A program made the position numbers and the translations under genes. This document shows, in pieces, positions 35,782 to 43,163 of a DNA stretch of 64,000 nucleotides. The DNA is from Janibacter sp. HTCC2649 (GTDB lineage: Bacteria; Actinomycetota; Actinomycetes; Actinomycetales; Dermatophilaceae), in contig NZ_CH672413.1 of NCBI RefSeq assembly GCF_000152705.1, positions 3,250,762 through 3,314,761 on the forward strand. Direction: 5' to 3'. Below the pieces are notes generated by a model. The model made no database searches. It had not been told where the DNA came from and saw only the letters and a program-made list of their open reading frames with translations. Position 1 is the stretch's first letter, and each line of letters starts with the position of its first letter.

Positions 35782-37070
35782 CAACGCACCGTGTCATGCG
35801 CGACGGGCGCTCCGCCGGACCGACGCGACAGGATCTGGTCGACACCCATGCGGCCATCACGGAACGCCTGGCCACTCCCGACGAGGTACAGCCGCCAGAT
35901 GCGGGCGACCTCCTCGCCGACGAGCTCGACGACGGCCGCCCAGTTCTTCTCGAACGTCTCGCTCCACGCGTCGATGGTCCACACGTAGTGCTCGCGCATC
36001 GCATGGACGTCGCGGACCTCCAGCCCACCCGCCTCGATCAGCTCGACCGTCTCGCCGACGGGTCGCATGTGCATGTCGGGCGCGATGAACGACTCGATGA
36101 ACGGCCCGCCGCCGGGGTGGCGTCCGCGCCGGGACATCTGCTGGATGAGGACGTAGCCTCCCGGCTTCACCGCTTCGCGAAGAACAGCGGCGTATGCCGG
36201 GTAGTTGCCCTGTCCGACGTGCTCACCCATCTCGATCGACGCCACGGCGTCGTAGGGACCGTCGGACACCTCGCGGTAGTCCTGCAGCCGGATCTCGACC
36301 CGGTCCTGAAGCCCGCGCTCGCGGACCCGGGCGTCGATGAACGCCTTCTGCTCCTTGGCGATGGTCACTCCGGTGACCTGCGCGCCGTAGTGCTCGGCGG
36401 CATACAGGGACAACGATCCCCAACCACAGCCGACGTCGAGGAACCGCGAACCCTCGTGGAGCCCGATCTTGCGGCAGATGAGGTCGAGCTTGGCGGACTG
36501 CGCCGACTCGAGCGACTGCTGCGTCCGGTTCGGGTCTCCACTCCACCACCCCGACGAATAGGCCATGTGCGGGTCCAGGAGGAGCTCGTAGAACGCGTTG
36601 GAGAGGTCGTAGTGGTGGCTGATCGCCGACCGGTCACGACCGAGGGAATGGAGCCGACCGCGCAGACGGGCCTGGCTCGAGGGCGCCTCGGGGCGACCAC
36701 CGAGTGCCCCCACCTCACGGGCGAGAGCGATGAGGCGCGGGGCGGTGCGGGCGAGGGTGCCAGCGCTGAGGCCGCTCACTCCCCGCTCGGCGAGGGTGGC
36801 CCGAGCCAGGTCCAGCGCCTCGCCGACGTCACCCTGGACGTCGATCTCACCGGTCACATAGGCCTGGGACACACCGAGCTCACCCGGCGACCACAACAGC
36901 CGCCGCAGCGCCTGCGGTGAGCGCAGAACGAGGACCGGCCCCTCCTCCGGTCCCGCTCGTGAGCCGTCCCATGCCCGCAGCCCCACGGGAAGCGGCCCAC
37001 GCAGGAGGGGGACCAGTGCGTCGGCGATCCGGGGGGCGAGGTCAGGGGATGAAGTGCTCACGATCAGCAT
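35781..37070 (-). CDS. Cyclopropane-fatty-acyl-phospholipid synthase family methyltransferase (first copy)
   Basis: This 429-aa protein has an N-terminal lipid-binding part (LRSPQALRRLLWSPGELGVSQAYVTGEIDVQGDVGEAL) and a SAM-dependent methyltransferase domain. SHHYDLSNAFYELLLDPHMAYSSGWW is the CFA signature. FLDVGCGWGSLSLYAAEHYGAQVTGVTIAKEQ is the SAM motif. The catalytic bicarbonate-site residues lie in SIEMGEHVGQGNYPAYAAVLREAVKPGGYVLIQ. The family transfers a methylene or methyl group to membrane lipid acyl chains. It is the first gene of the minus operon with DUF1295 and is divergent from the FAD oxidoreductase operon. Confidence 0.9.
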   Translation of the reverse strand: MLIVSTSSPDLAPRIADALVPLLRGPLPVGLRAWDGSRAGPEEGPVLVLRSPQALRRLLWSPGELGVSQAYVTGEIDVQGDVGEALDLARATLAERGVSGLSAGTLARTAPRLIALAREVGALGGRPEAPSSQARLRGRLHSLGRDRSAISHHYDLSNAFYELLLDPHMAYSSGWWSGDPNRTQQSLESAQSAKLDLICRKIGLHEGSRFLDVGCGWGSLSLYAAEHYGAQVTGVTIAKEQKAFIDARVRERGLQDRVEIRLQDYREVSDGPYDAVASIEMGEHVGQGNYPAYAAVLREAVKPGGYVLIQQMSRRGRHPGGGPFIESFIAPDMHMRPVGETVELIEAGGLEVRDVHAMREHYVWTIDAWSETFEKNWAAVVELVGEEVARIWRLYLVGSGQAFRDGRMGVDQILSRRSGGAPVAHDTVR

Positions 37071-37089
37071 TCGGAGGAGCCTCCCGCGC

Positions 37090-37125
37090 GGATTGGGTGC
37101 TCGGGAGCAAAGATGAACCCAATCC
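37090..37125. promoter_or_regulatory. Inverted repeat in the divergent promoter of the lipid cluster
   Basis: GGATTGGGT and ACCCAATCC (9-bp perfect arms) are separated by 18 bases that contain a second small palindrome GCTCGGGAGC. The site lies between the divergent start codons at 37070 and 37146/37155. It could be a shared operator. Confidence 0.5.
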
Positions 37126-37154
37126 AATCCCACCCAACGCGACGAATGGACAGC

Positions 37155-38441
37155 ATGACCTCGACAGACGCTGCCCCACGCACTGCTGTCGTCGGCTCCG
37201 GAGTGTCCGGGCTGACGGCCGCGCACGTGCTCTCGCAGCACCACCGCGTCACCCTGTTCGAAGCCGACAACCGGCTGGGCGGGCACGCCCACACCCATAC
37301 CCTCGAGACCTCCGACGGGGAGGGTGGCGTTCGTGTCGACACCGGCTTCATCGTCCACAACGACCGCACGTACCCCCACCTGCAGCGGCTGTTCGGTGAG
37401 CTCGACATCCCCGTGCGCGACACCGAGATGTCGATGTCGATCCTCGACCCGGCGAGTGGCCTCCAGTACGCCGGCGGGCGCGGCATCACCGGGTTCCTCG
37501 CGCGCCCCCGTCAACTGCTGTCGCGCGACTTCCTCACCATGTTGCGCTCGGTGCGCCGTTTCCACAGGGAGGCGACCGCCTACCTCGCAGCGACCGACGA
37601 CGAGGACCAGACGACCTACGGCGAGTTCATCGCCGCGCGCAGCTTCCCGTCGAGCTTTGTCGAGCTGTATGCCGTGCCGCTCGTCTCGTGCGTGTGGTCC
37701 AGTGGGCGCGGCGACGCCATGGACTACCCGGCGCGCTATCTCTTCCAGTTCCTCGAGCACCACGGAATGCTCAGCATCACCGGGTCGCCGCAGTGGCGCA
37801 CCGTCGTGGGCGGCTCGGCCACCTACGTCGAGGCGCTCGCCGCGCGACTGACCGATGTGCGCCGCGGGCAGGGTGTCCTCGGGATCGAGCGCGACGACGA
37901 CGGAGTCACCATCACGACTCGCGCCGGAGACGAGCGCTTCGACAGCGTCGTCATCGCCACCCACGCCGACGACGCCCTGCACCTCCTGGCCGACGCAACC
38001 CCCATCGAGAAGGAGGTCTTGGGCGCCTTCCGCTACTCGCGCAACGAGACCGTCCTGCACCGGGACGAGTCGCTCCTGCCGTCCGCCTCGTGGGCCCGCG
38101 CCTCCTGGAACTACCGTGTCGCTCGTCCGGGCCACGACGAGGGCACGACCGGGCCGGTCGTCACCTATGACATGACCCGACTGCAGGGCCTGCCGTCCGG
38201 TGACCCCCTCTACGTCACCCTCAACGCGACCGCCCTCATCGACCCGGCCAAGGTCATCGCGGTCATGGACTACGCCCACCCGATCCACGACCTGGACGCG
38301 GTGCGCGCCCAGCGTCGGCGGGATGAGATCACGACCTCGCGCACGGCCTTTGCCGGCGCGCACTGGGGCTGGGGTTTCCACGAGGACGGCTGTCGCTCCG
38401 GTGTCGAGGCGGCCGAATCGCTGGGGGTGCAGTGGACATGA
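37155..38441 (+). CDS. FAD-dependent amine-oxidase-like oxidoreductase
   Basis: This protein is about 428 aa from the ATG at 37155; in-frame ATGs at 37146 and 37113 are alternatives, but 37113 lies inside the putative operator. It has a dinucleotide fold VVGSGVSGLTAAHVLSQHHRVTLFEADNRLGGHAHTHTLE, which includes GGHAHT, as in proteins annotated NAD/FAD-binding with DUF1365 partners. VDTGFIVHNDRTYPHLQRLFGELDIPV and TVVGGSATYVEALAARL follow. This gene type sits next to CFA synthase and DUF1365 in many proteobacterial and actinobacterial clusters and probably oxidises modified acyl chains. The stop overlaps the next start. Confidence 0.88.
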   Translation: MTSTDAAPRTAVVGSGVSGLTAAHVLSQHHRVTLFEADNRLGGHAHTHTLETSDGEGGVRVDTGFIVHNDRTYPHLQRLFGELDIPVRDTEMSMSILDPASGLQYAGGRGITGFLARPRQLLSRDFLTMLRSVRRFHREATAYLAATDDEDQTTYGEFIAARSFPSSFVELYAVPLVSCVWSSGRGDAMDYPARYLFQFLEHHGMLSITGSPQWRTVVGGSATYVEALAARLTDVRRGQGVLGIERDDDGVTITTRAGDERFDSVVIATHADDALHLLADATPIEKEVLGAFRYSRNETVLHRDESLLPSASWARASWNYRVARPGHDEGTTGPVVTYDMTRLQGLPSGDPLYVTLNATALIDPAKVIAVMDYAHPIHDLDAVRAQRRRDEITTSRTAFAGAHWGWGFHEDGCRSGVEAAESLGVQWT

Positions 38442-39253
38442 CCGCTGGCTCCACAGATGTTGGTGTCATGACTGATGTTGGTGTCATGACGGATGCTGTT
38501 GCCGTGGCGCTTGATCTCCCCACCCTGCCGGCACTCGTCGTCGGTCGGGTCCACCACACCCGGCACACGCCGCTGCGTCATACCTTCACCCACCGGCACT
38601 ACCAGTGGCTCATTGACCTTGACGAGCCGCTGACCCTCCCGGCCTGGCTGCGTCCGGTCGCCTCCTTCCGCGCCGAAGACCACCTGGCCGGGTCGGAGTC
38701 GCACGCCGACCTCAAGGCGAACGTGCTCCGCTGTCTGGAGCGCGGCGGCATACCCAGTGACGGTGTGACGCGCGTGGTCGCCCTGACGAACGCCCGTGTC
38801 CTGGGGCACGTCTTCGACCCGATGACGGCGTACTGGTGCCTCACGGAATCCGGCGTCCTGCGCGGGGTCGTCGTCGAGGTGCACAACACCTACGGCGGAC
38901 GGCATGCGTATGCCGTTGCGCCCGATCCCAGCGGCGCAGCCTCCGTGGACAAGGACTTCTACGTCTCACCGTTCAACGACACGTCGGGGGAGTACGCGAT
39001 CCGGTTCCACCTCGACGCCGACAGGGTGTCCGTCGGCATCAGGCTGCACCGCGAGGGCAAGCTCATCCTCACCGCCGTGGTCGAGGGCGACCTCGTCCCG
39101 GCGACGCCGCGCTCCGTGCTGGCCACTGTCGCCCGCCACCCCCTCATGCCCCAGCGCGTGACTGCCCTCATTCGGATGCACGGCATCCGCCTGTGGGCCC
39201 GCCGTCTGCCCGTCCAAACCCGTCCCCCTGCCTCCGAAGAGAGTGTCCGATGA
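38438..39253 (+). CDS. DUF1365 family protein
   Basis: A 271-aa protein from the ATG at 38438. The family block is PALVVGRVHHTRHTPLRHTFTHRHYQWLIDLDEPLTLPAW, followed by RVLGHVFDPMTAYWCLTESGVLRGVVVEVHNTYGGRHAY and DKDFYVSPFNDTSGEYAIRFHL. The role is unknown, but linkage to FAD oxidoreductases and CFA synthases is very common. The N-terminus contains a doubled DVGVMT from two perfect 18-bp repeats, so an ATG at 38468 or 38486 may be the ancestral start. It is coupled at both ends by stop/start overlaps. Confidence 0.88.
   Translation: MTAGSTDVGVMTDVGVMTDAVAVALDLPTLPALVVGRVHHTRHTPLRHTFTHRHYQWLIDLDEPLTLPAWLRPVASFRAEDHLAGSESHADLKANVLRCLERGGIPSDGVTRVVALTNARVLGHVFDPMTAYWCLTESGVLRGVVVEVHNTYGGRHAYAVAPDPSGAASVDKDFYVSPFNDTSGEYAIRFHLDADRVSVGIRLHREGKLILTAVVEGDLVPATPRSVLATVARHPLMPQRVTALIRMHGIRLWARRLPVQTRPPASEESVR
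38456..38491 (+). repeat. 18-bp tandem duplication near the DUF1365 start
   Basis: Units 38456-38473 and 38474-38491 differ only in the last base. Each contains an ATG in the reading frame and encodes DVGVMT. Confidence 0.9.
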
Positions 39254-40485
39254 CTTCCGAAGTCCTCCCGTCCTTCGAAATCCCCACTGCCAAGACGCTG
39301 TTCACGCGCGGAGCCGTGGCTCGCACCCTGATCCACAAGATCGTTGCCGGTGTCCCGGTGCGGCTGCGCTACCCCGACGGTTCGCAGGTCGGAGGTGGCG
39401 TTGAAGACGGCCCGACACTGGACATCGTCCGCCCCGCATCGATGTATCGGCGGATCGAGCAGCACCCGAAGATCGGTCTGGGCGAGGCCTACATGGCCGG
39501 CGACTGGCACGCCGCCCCCGGCACCGACCTGGCTCAGGCACTGCTGCCGTTCGCGGCCAAGATGGGGCAGCTCCTGCCCAAGCCCCTGTTGGCGCTGCGA
39601 CGCATCGCTGACCGCGCCCTGCCCGCCGGCACCCGCAACACGCTGACCGGCAGCCGCGCCAACATCGAGGCGCACTACGACCTGTCCAACGACCTCTTTG
39701 CCGCGTTCCTCGACCCGACGATGTCCTACTCGTCGGCCCTGTTCGACCACACCAAGCCGCTCGCCGGCCAGGACCTCGTCGAGGCCCAGCACCGCAAGAT
39801 CGACGCCATGCTCGACTCGACGGCGGTGGGCCCGGGCTCGCGTGTCCTCGAGATCGGCACGGGCTGGGGCGAGCTGGCGCTGCGCGCAGCGGCCCGCGGT
39901 GCCGATGTCCTGTCGATCACCCTCTCGCACGAGCAGCGGGCGCTGGCCCAGGAACGCATCGCCGCCGCCGGCCTCAGCGACCGCGTCGAGGTGCGGCTCC
40001 AGGACTACCGCGAGGTGTCGGGCGAGTTCGACGCCATCGTCTCGGTCGAGATGATCGAGGCCGTCGGCGAGGAGTACTGGCCGACCTACTTCGGTGCGAT
40101 CGACAGCCTCCTGGCACCTGGTGGCACTGCCGCGGTCCAGGCCATCCTCATGGATCACGACCGCTTCCTCGCGACCCGCAACTCCTACGGCTGGATCCAG
40201 AAGTACATCTTCCCCGGTGGCATCATCCCCTCGCTGGACGCGATCTCGGAGGTGACTGGACGGCATACCGGACTGAAGGTTCGCGACGTGCGCGCGTTCG
40301 GTGGCGACTACGCAGAAACGTTGCGGCGCTGGCGTTTCCAGTTCCTTGAGGCGTGGCCGACCATCGAGGGCGGCGCCTTCGACGAGACGTTCAAGCGGAT
40401 GTGGGAGTTCTATCTCGCCTACTGCGAGGCCGGGTTCGCGTCCGGCTACCTCGACGTGGCCCAGGTGACCCTGCGCCGCGACTGA
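39250..40485 (+). CDS. Cyclopropane-fatty-acyl-phospholipid synthase family methyltransferase (second copy)
   Basis: This 411-aa protein starts at ATG 39250, overlapping the DUF1365 stop. The N-terminal SCP2-like/lipid-docking part ends in LGEAYMAGDWHAAPGTDLAQALLPF. AHYDLSNDLFAAFLDPTMSYSSALF is the CFA signature. VLEIGTGWGELALRAAARGADVLSITLSHEQ is the SAM-binding motif. VEMIEAVGEEYWPTYFGAIDSLLAPGGTAAVQAI and YIFPGGIIPSLDAI follow the mycobacterial/CFA pattern. It shares little sequence with the copy at 35781 outside these motifs, so it is an old paralogue, not a recent duplicate. It may act on the same or a further step of acyl-chain modification. Confidence 0.92.
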   Translation: MTSEVLPSFEIPTAKTLFTRGAVARTLIHKIVAGVPVRLRYPDGSQVGGGVEDGPTLDIVRPASMYRRIEQHPKIGLGEAYMAGDWHAAPGTDLAQALLPFAAKMGQLLPKPLLALRRIADRALPAGTRNTLTGSRANIEAHYDLSNDLFAAFLDPTMSYSSALFDHTKPLAGQDLVEAQHRKIDAMLDSTAVGPGSRVLEIGTGWGELALRAAARGADVLSITLSHEQRALAQERIAAAGLSDRVEVRLQDYREVSGEFDAIVSVEMIEAVGEEYWPTYFGAIDSLLAPGGTAAVQAILMDHDRFLATRNSYGWIQKYIFPGGIIPSLDAISEVTGRHTGLKVRDVRAFGGDYAETLRRWRFQFLEAWPTIEGGAFDETFKRMWEFYLAYCEAGFASGYLDVAQVTLRRD

Positions 40486-40698
40486 TCCACGACTCTGCGG
40501 CGGACTTTGCCCTCCGCAGACGGGCTCTCCATGAAGTGGGCCGACAGTGTTCGGCATCAGTTCACCCTGCGCTGGTGATCTCTCGAAAGTTCGGTGTGCG
40601 TTTCCCCTGCGTTCGTCGTAGGTGACCCGTCACGTCTCCCTCGCGCTCGTAACTTCCCTCGAGGCAGGGGGCGCGAGCAACTACGGGAGACACACATC

Positions 40699-41709
40699 AT
40701 GAATCGCAGCACGGCGGTCCGAGCGCGCGGACTCACCAAGAAGTTCGGTGACGTCGTTGCCCTCGACGCCCTCGATCTCGACGTCGAACCGGGACAGATT
40801 CATGGGCTCGTCGGACCCAACGGAGCGGGCAAGACCACCCTGCTGGGGCTCCTCCTCGGGCTGGCGGTCGCCGACTCCGGAAGCCTCGAGGTTCTGGGGA
40901 CTCCGGTCGGCCCGGTGCTGTCGACCCCCGATGGTGTCGCCGGGTTCGTCGACGGGCCGGGCCTCTACCCGTCGCTGACGGCACGCCAGAACCTGTCGTC
41001 CGTCGTGAGCCTGCGGGGCCAGCGCCATCGCGGCGACGACGTCGACGAGGCCCTGGTCAGGGTCGGGCTCGACGACGTCGCCGACGACGCGGTCCGTGGC
41101 TTCTCCCTGGGGATGCGTCAGCGCCTGGGGCTCGCCGCGGCGCTGCTCAGCGAGCCCCGGCTGCTCATCCTCGACGAGCCGGCCAACGGCCTCGACCCCG
41201 CCGGCAAGCGCCAGGTGCACCGCGTCCTCACCGACTTCGCCGAGGCCGGTGCGACGGTGATCCTGTCGAGCCACCGGATGGACGACCTCGCAGCCCTGTG
41301 CACCGACGTCACGCTGCTGTCGACCGGCCGCATGGTGTTCTCGGGCGCTCCGCAGAAGCTCGCCGTCGAGGGCGGCCTGCTCGACTACCGGATCCTCACG
41401 CCGGACGGCGACGGGGCTCGACGGGTCGCTGAGGCCACCCCCGGCGTGCGGATCGTCCACACCCGCGACACCCTCGGGCTCGCCGACACCTCGGGGCTGG
41501 TCGTGCGCGGCCACGAGTCCGCGGTGGATGCGCTCGTCGTGGGCCTCGTGGGGGCAGGCATCGCGATCCGTGAGCTGGCACCGACCATCCCGCCGCTCGA
41601 GGCTGCCTTCCTCGCGCTCACGGGGGCCGACACGCAGAGCTACTTCCCGGAGCGCCTCGGCCAGCCCGACCCTCTCGAAGCCGCACCCGTCAAGGAGCTC
41701 GTCCGATGA
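40699..41709 (+). CDS. ABC transporter ATP-binding protein
   Basis: This 336-aa ATPase carries Walker A GPNGAGKTT (39-47), signature SLGMRQRLG, Walker B LLILDEPANGLDP and a switch His in VILSSHRMDD. The C-terminal part of about 110 residues is typical of ABC-2 exporters. The start codon follows GGGAGA at a suitable distance. It overlaps the permease gene by 4 bp. The 213-bp gap upstream holds the promoter; I see a weak hairpin there (40640-40677) but no gene. Confidence 0.93.
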   Translation: MNRSTAVRARGLTKKFGDVVALDALDLDVEPGQIHGLVGPNGAGKTTLLGLLLGLAVADSGSLEVLGTPVGPVLSTPDGVAGFVDGPGLYPSLTARQNLSSVVSLRGQRHRGDDVDEALVRVGLDDVADDAVRGFSLGMRQRLGLAAALLSEPRLLILDEPANGLDPAGKRQVHRVLTDFAEAGATVILSSHRMDDLAALCTDVTLLSTGRMVFSGAPQKLAVEGGLLDYRILTPDGDGARRVAEATPGVRIVHTRDTLGLADTSGLVVRGHESAVDALVVGLVGAGIAIRELAPTIPPLEAAFLALTGADTQSYFPERLGQPDPLEAAPVKELVR

Positions 41710-43097
41710 CCACCACGCTCGAACGTCCCGACACTGCGGGGGAGTCGGCCCCGGCAACATCGGCCGCCGCAGCCGCCGCCGCGTCGGCGGCCCGGACCGG
41801 GCTGTCCGCCGTCTATCGCTTCGAGCTGCTCAAGCTCCTCGCCCAGTGGCGGCTTCGGGCCGTCTTCCTCGCCTGCCTCCTCGTGCCCGCCCTCTACACC
41901 GCCGTCGTGAGCGGCCAGACGTCGCTGCCGGCCGACTCGGTCTATGGCCGCTGGATGAACCAGTCGGGGTGGGCGGGATCGCTGGTGATCCTCGTCTTCA
42001 TGGGCACGCTCGTCCTGCCCCTGCTCACGAGCGTTGTGTCTGGCGACATCTTCGCCGTGGAGGACCGACTCGGGACGTGGCGCCACCTGCTCGTCACGGT
42101 CCGCTCAGCGCGGCTGATCTTCGCGGCGAAGGCGCTCGCTGCCCTCACCGTGACCCTCGCGCTCTTCGTGCCGCTCGTGACCTCGTCCCTCGTCGGCGGG
42201 CTGCTCGTCGTCGGCAGCCACCCCGTGCCCGGTCTCGACGGACACCTCATCGGCTCGGGCGAGCTGTCCGGTCTCGTCCTGCTCTCGTGGCTCACCGTCA
42301 TCCCGCCGACGCTGGCGTTCTCCGCGATCGGCCTGCTCGGCTCGGTCTCGTTCGGTCGTTCACCCCTCGGGCTGCTCATGCCCGTCGTGTTCGCCGTCGT
42401 CCTCGACCTCGTCCACCTCATGCCCGCTCCGGTCGCCCTCCGGGCGGCGACGCCGACCAGCCCTTTCACGGCATACAGAGGGTTGTTCACGGAACCGGCC
42501 CAGAGCGGAATGCTCGTCATCGGTCTGGTGGTGAGCGTGGCCTGGGCCGCGCTGGCGACCTGGCTCGCCTACCGGACGTTCGTCCGCCGCGACTTCACCG
42601 ACCTCGCCAACGACGGGTCGGCTCGTCGCTTCGTGCTCACGGGTCTGCTGCCGCTCGTCGGGCTGTTCGTCGCCGCTGCGGCCGCCGTGTCGACGGTGAC
42701 CGGTGTGACCGGCAGCGGCGTCAACCGCCCCAAGCTCGAGGCGTCCCTGGCCACCTCCTTCTCGCACCTCTACGTGCTCCAGAACACCGAGCTCAAGCGG
42801 TCTGCCCTGACTGCGGAGCAGCTCAGGTCGACCGCCGAGTGCGACAAGGGCGGCGACCGGGTCGAGGACACCGGCCCCGGAAACGACTGGCGTTGCGTCG
42901 TGACGTGGACGGTGCCCGGTGCCAGCGGGACGGCCAACGCGATCTACCAGCTCGATGTCCTGCCGGACGGCCGCTACCTGGCCGACGGCGACGGACCAAA
43001 GGAAGTCAACGGCTACTTCCTCGTCCGCACCCAGACGGGGGATGCACCCAACCCCCTGTGGCAGTTCGACGGTCTCGTCGACCTGCTCGAGAAGTAA
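41706..43097 (+). CDS. ABC permease with extracytoplasmic C-terminal domain
   Basis: This 463-aa protein has six main helices after a 35-residue cytoplasmic Ala/Thr-rich start. Among them are LRAVFLACLLVPALYTAVVSG, WAGSLVILVFMGTLVLPLL and FVLTGLLPLVGLFVAAAAAVSTVTG. The last 130 residues (NRPKLEASLATSFSHLYVLQNTELKRSALTAEQLRSTAECDKGG...WRCVVTWTVPG...LDVLPDGRYLADGDG) form an exported domain with one Cys pair. Such a tail is unusual for ABC-2 permeases and may contact the cargo or the phosphoesterase encoded next. It lies 67 bp upstream of that gene. Confidence 0.85.
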   Translation: MTTTLERPDTAGESAPATSAAAAAAASAARTGLSAVYRFELLKLLAQWRLRAVFLACLLVPALYTAVVSGQTSLPADSVYGRWMNQSGWAGSLVILVFMGTLVLPLLTSVVSGDIFAVEDRLGTWRHLLVTVRSARLIFAAKALAALTVTLALFVPLVTSSLVGGLLVVGSHPVPGLDGHLIGSGELSGLVLLSWLTVIPPTLAFSAIGLLGSVSFGRSPLGLLMPVVFAVVLDLVHLMPAPVALRAATPTSPFTAYRGLFTEPAQSGMLVIGLVVSVAWAALATWLAYRTFVRRDFTDLANDGSARRFVLTGLLPLVGLFVAAAAAVSTVTGVTGSGVNRPKLEASLATSFSHLYVLQNTELKRSALTAEQLRSTAECDKGGDRVEDTGPGNDWRCVVTWTVPGASGTANAIYQLDVLPDGRYLADGDGPKEVNGYFLVRTQTGDAPNPLWQFDGLVDLLEK

Positions 43098-43163
43098 GCG
43101 CTCCACGGCACCACCTGCAACCACAACTCAACAACAACTCAACACACAACTGAAAGGTTTCCC

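Noticed and set aside
38885..38912. Palindrome CGGCATGCGTATGCCG as an operator
   Set aside because: It lies deep inside the DUF1365 coding region and includes one of the common octamers; coincidence of two half-sites is more likely.
40497..40519. Hairpin after the second CFA-type methyltransferase
   Set aside because: Only six paired bases (CTGCGG/CCGCAG) with a long loop, likely chance in GC-rich DNA.
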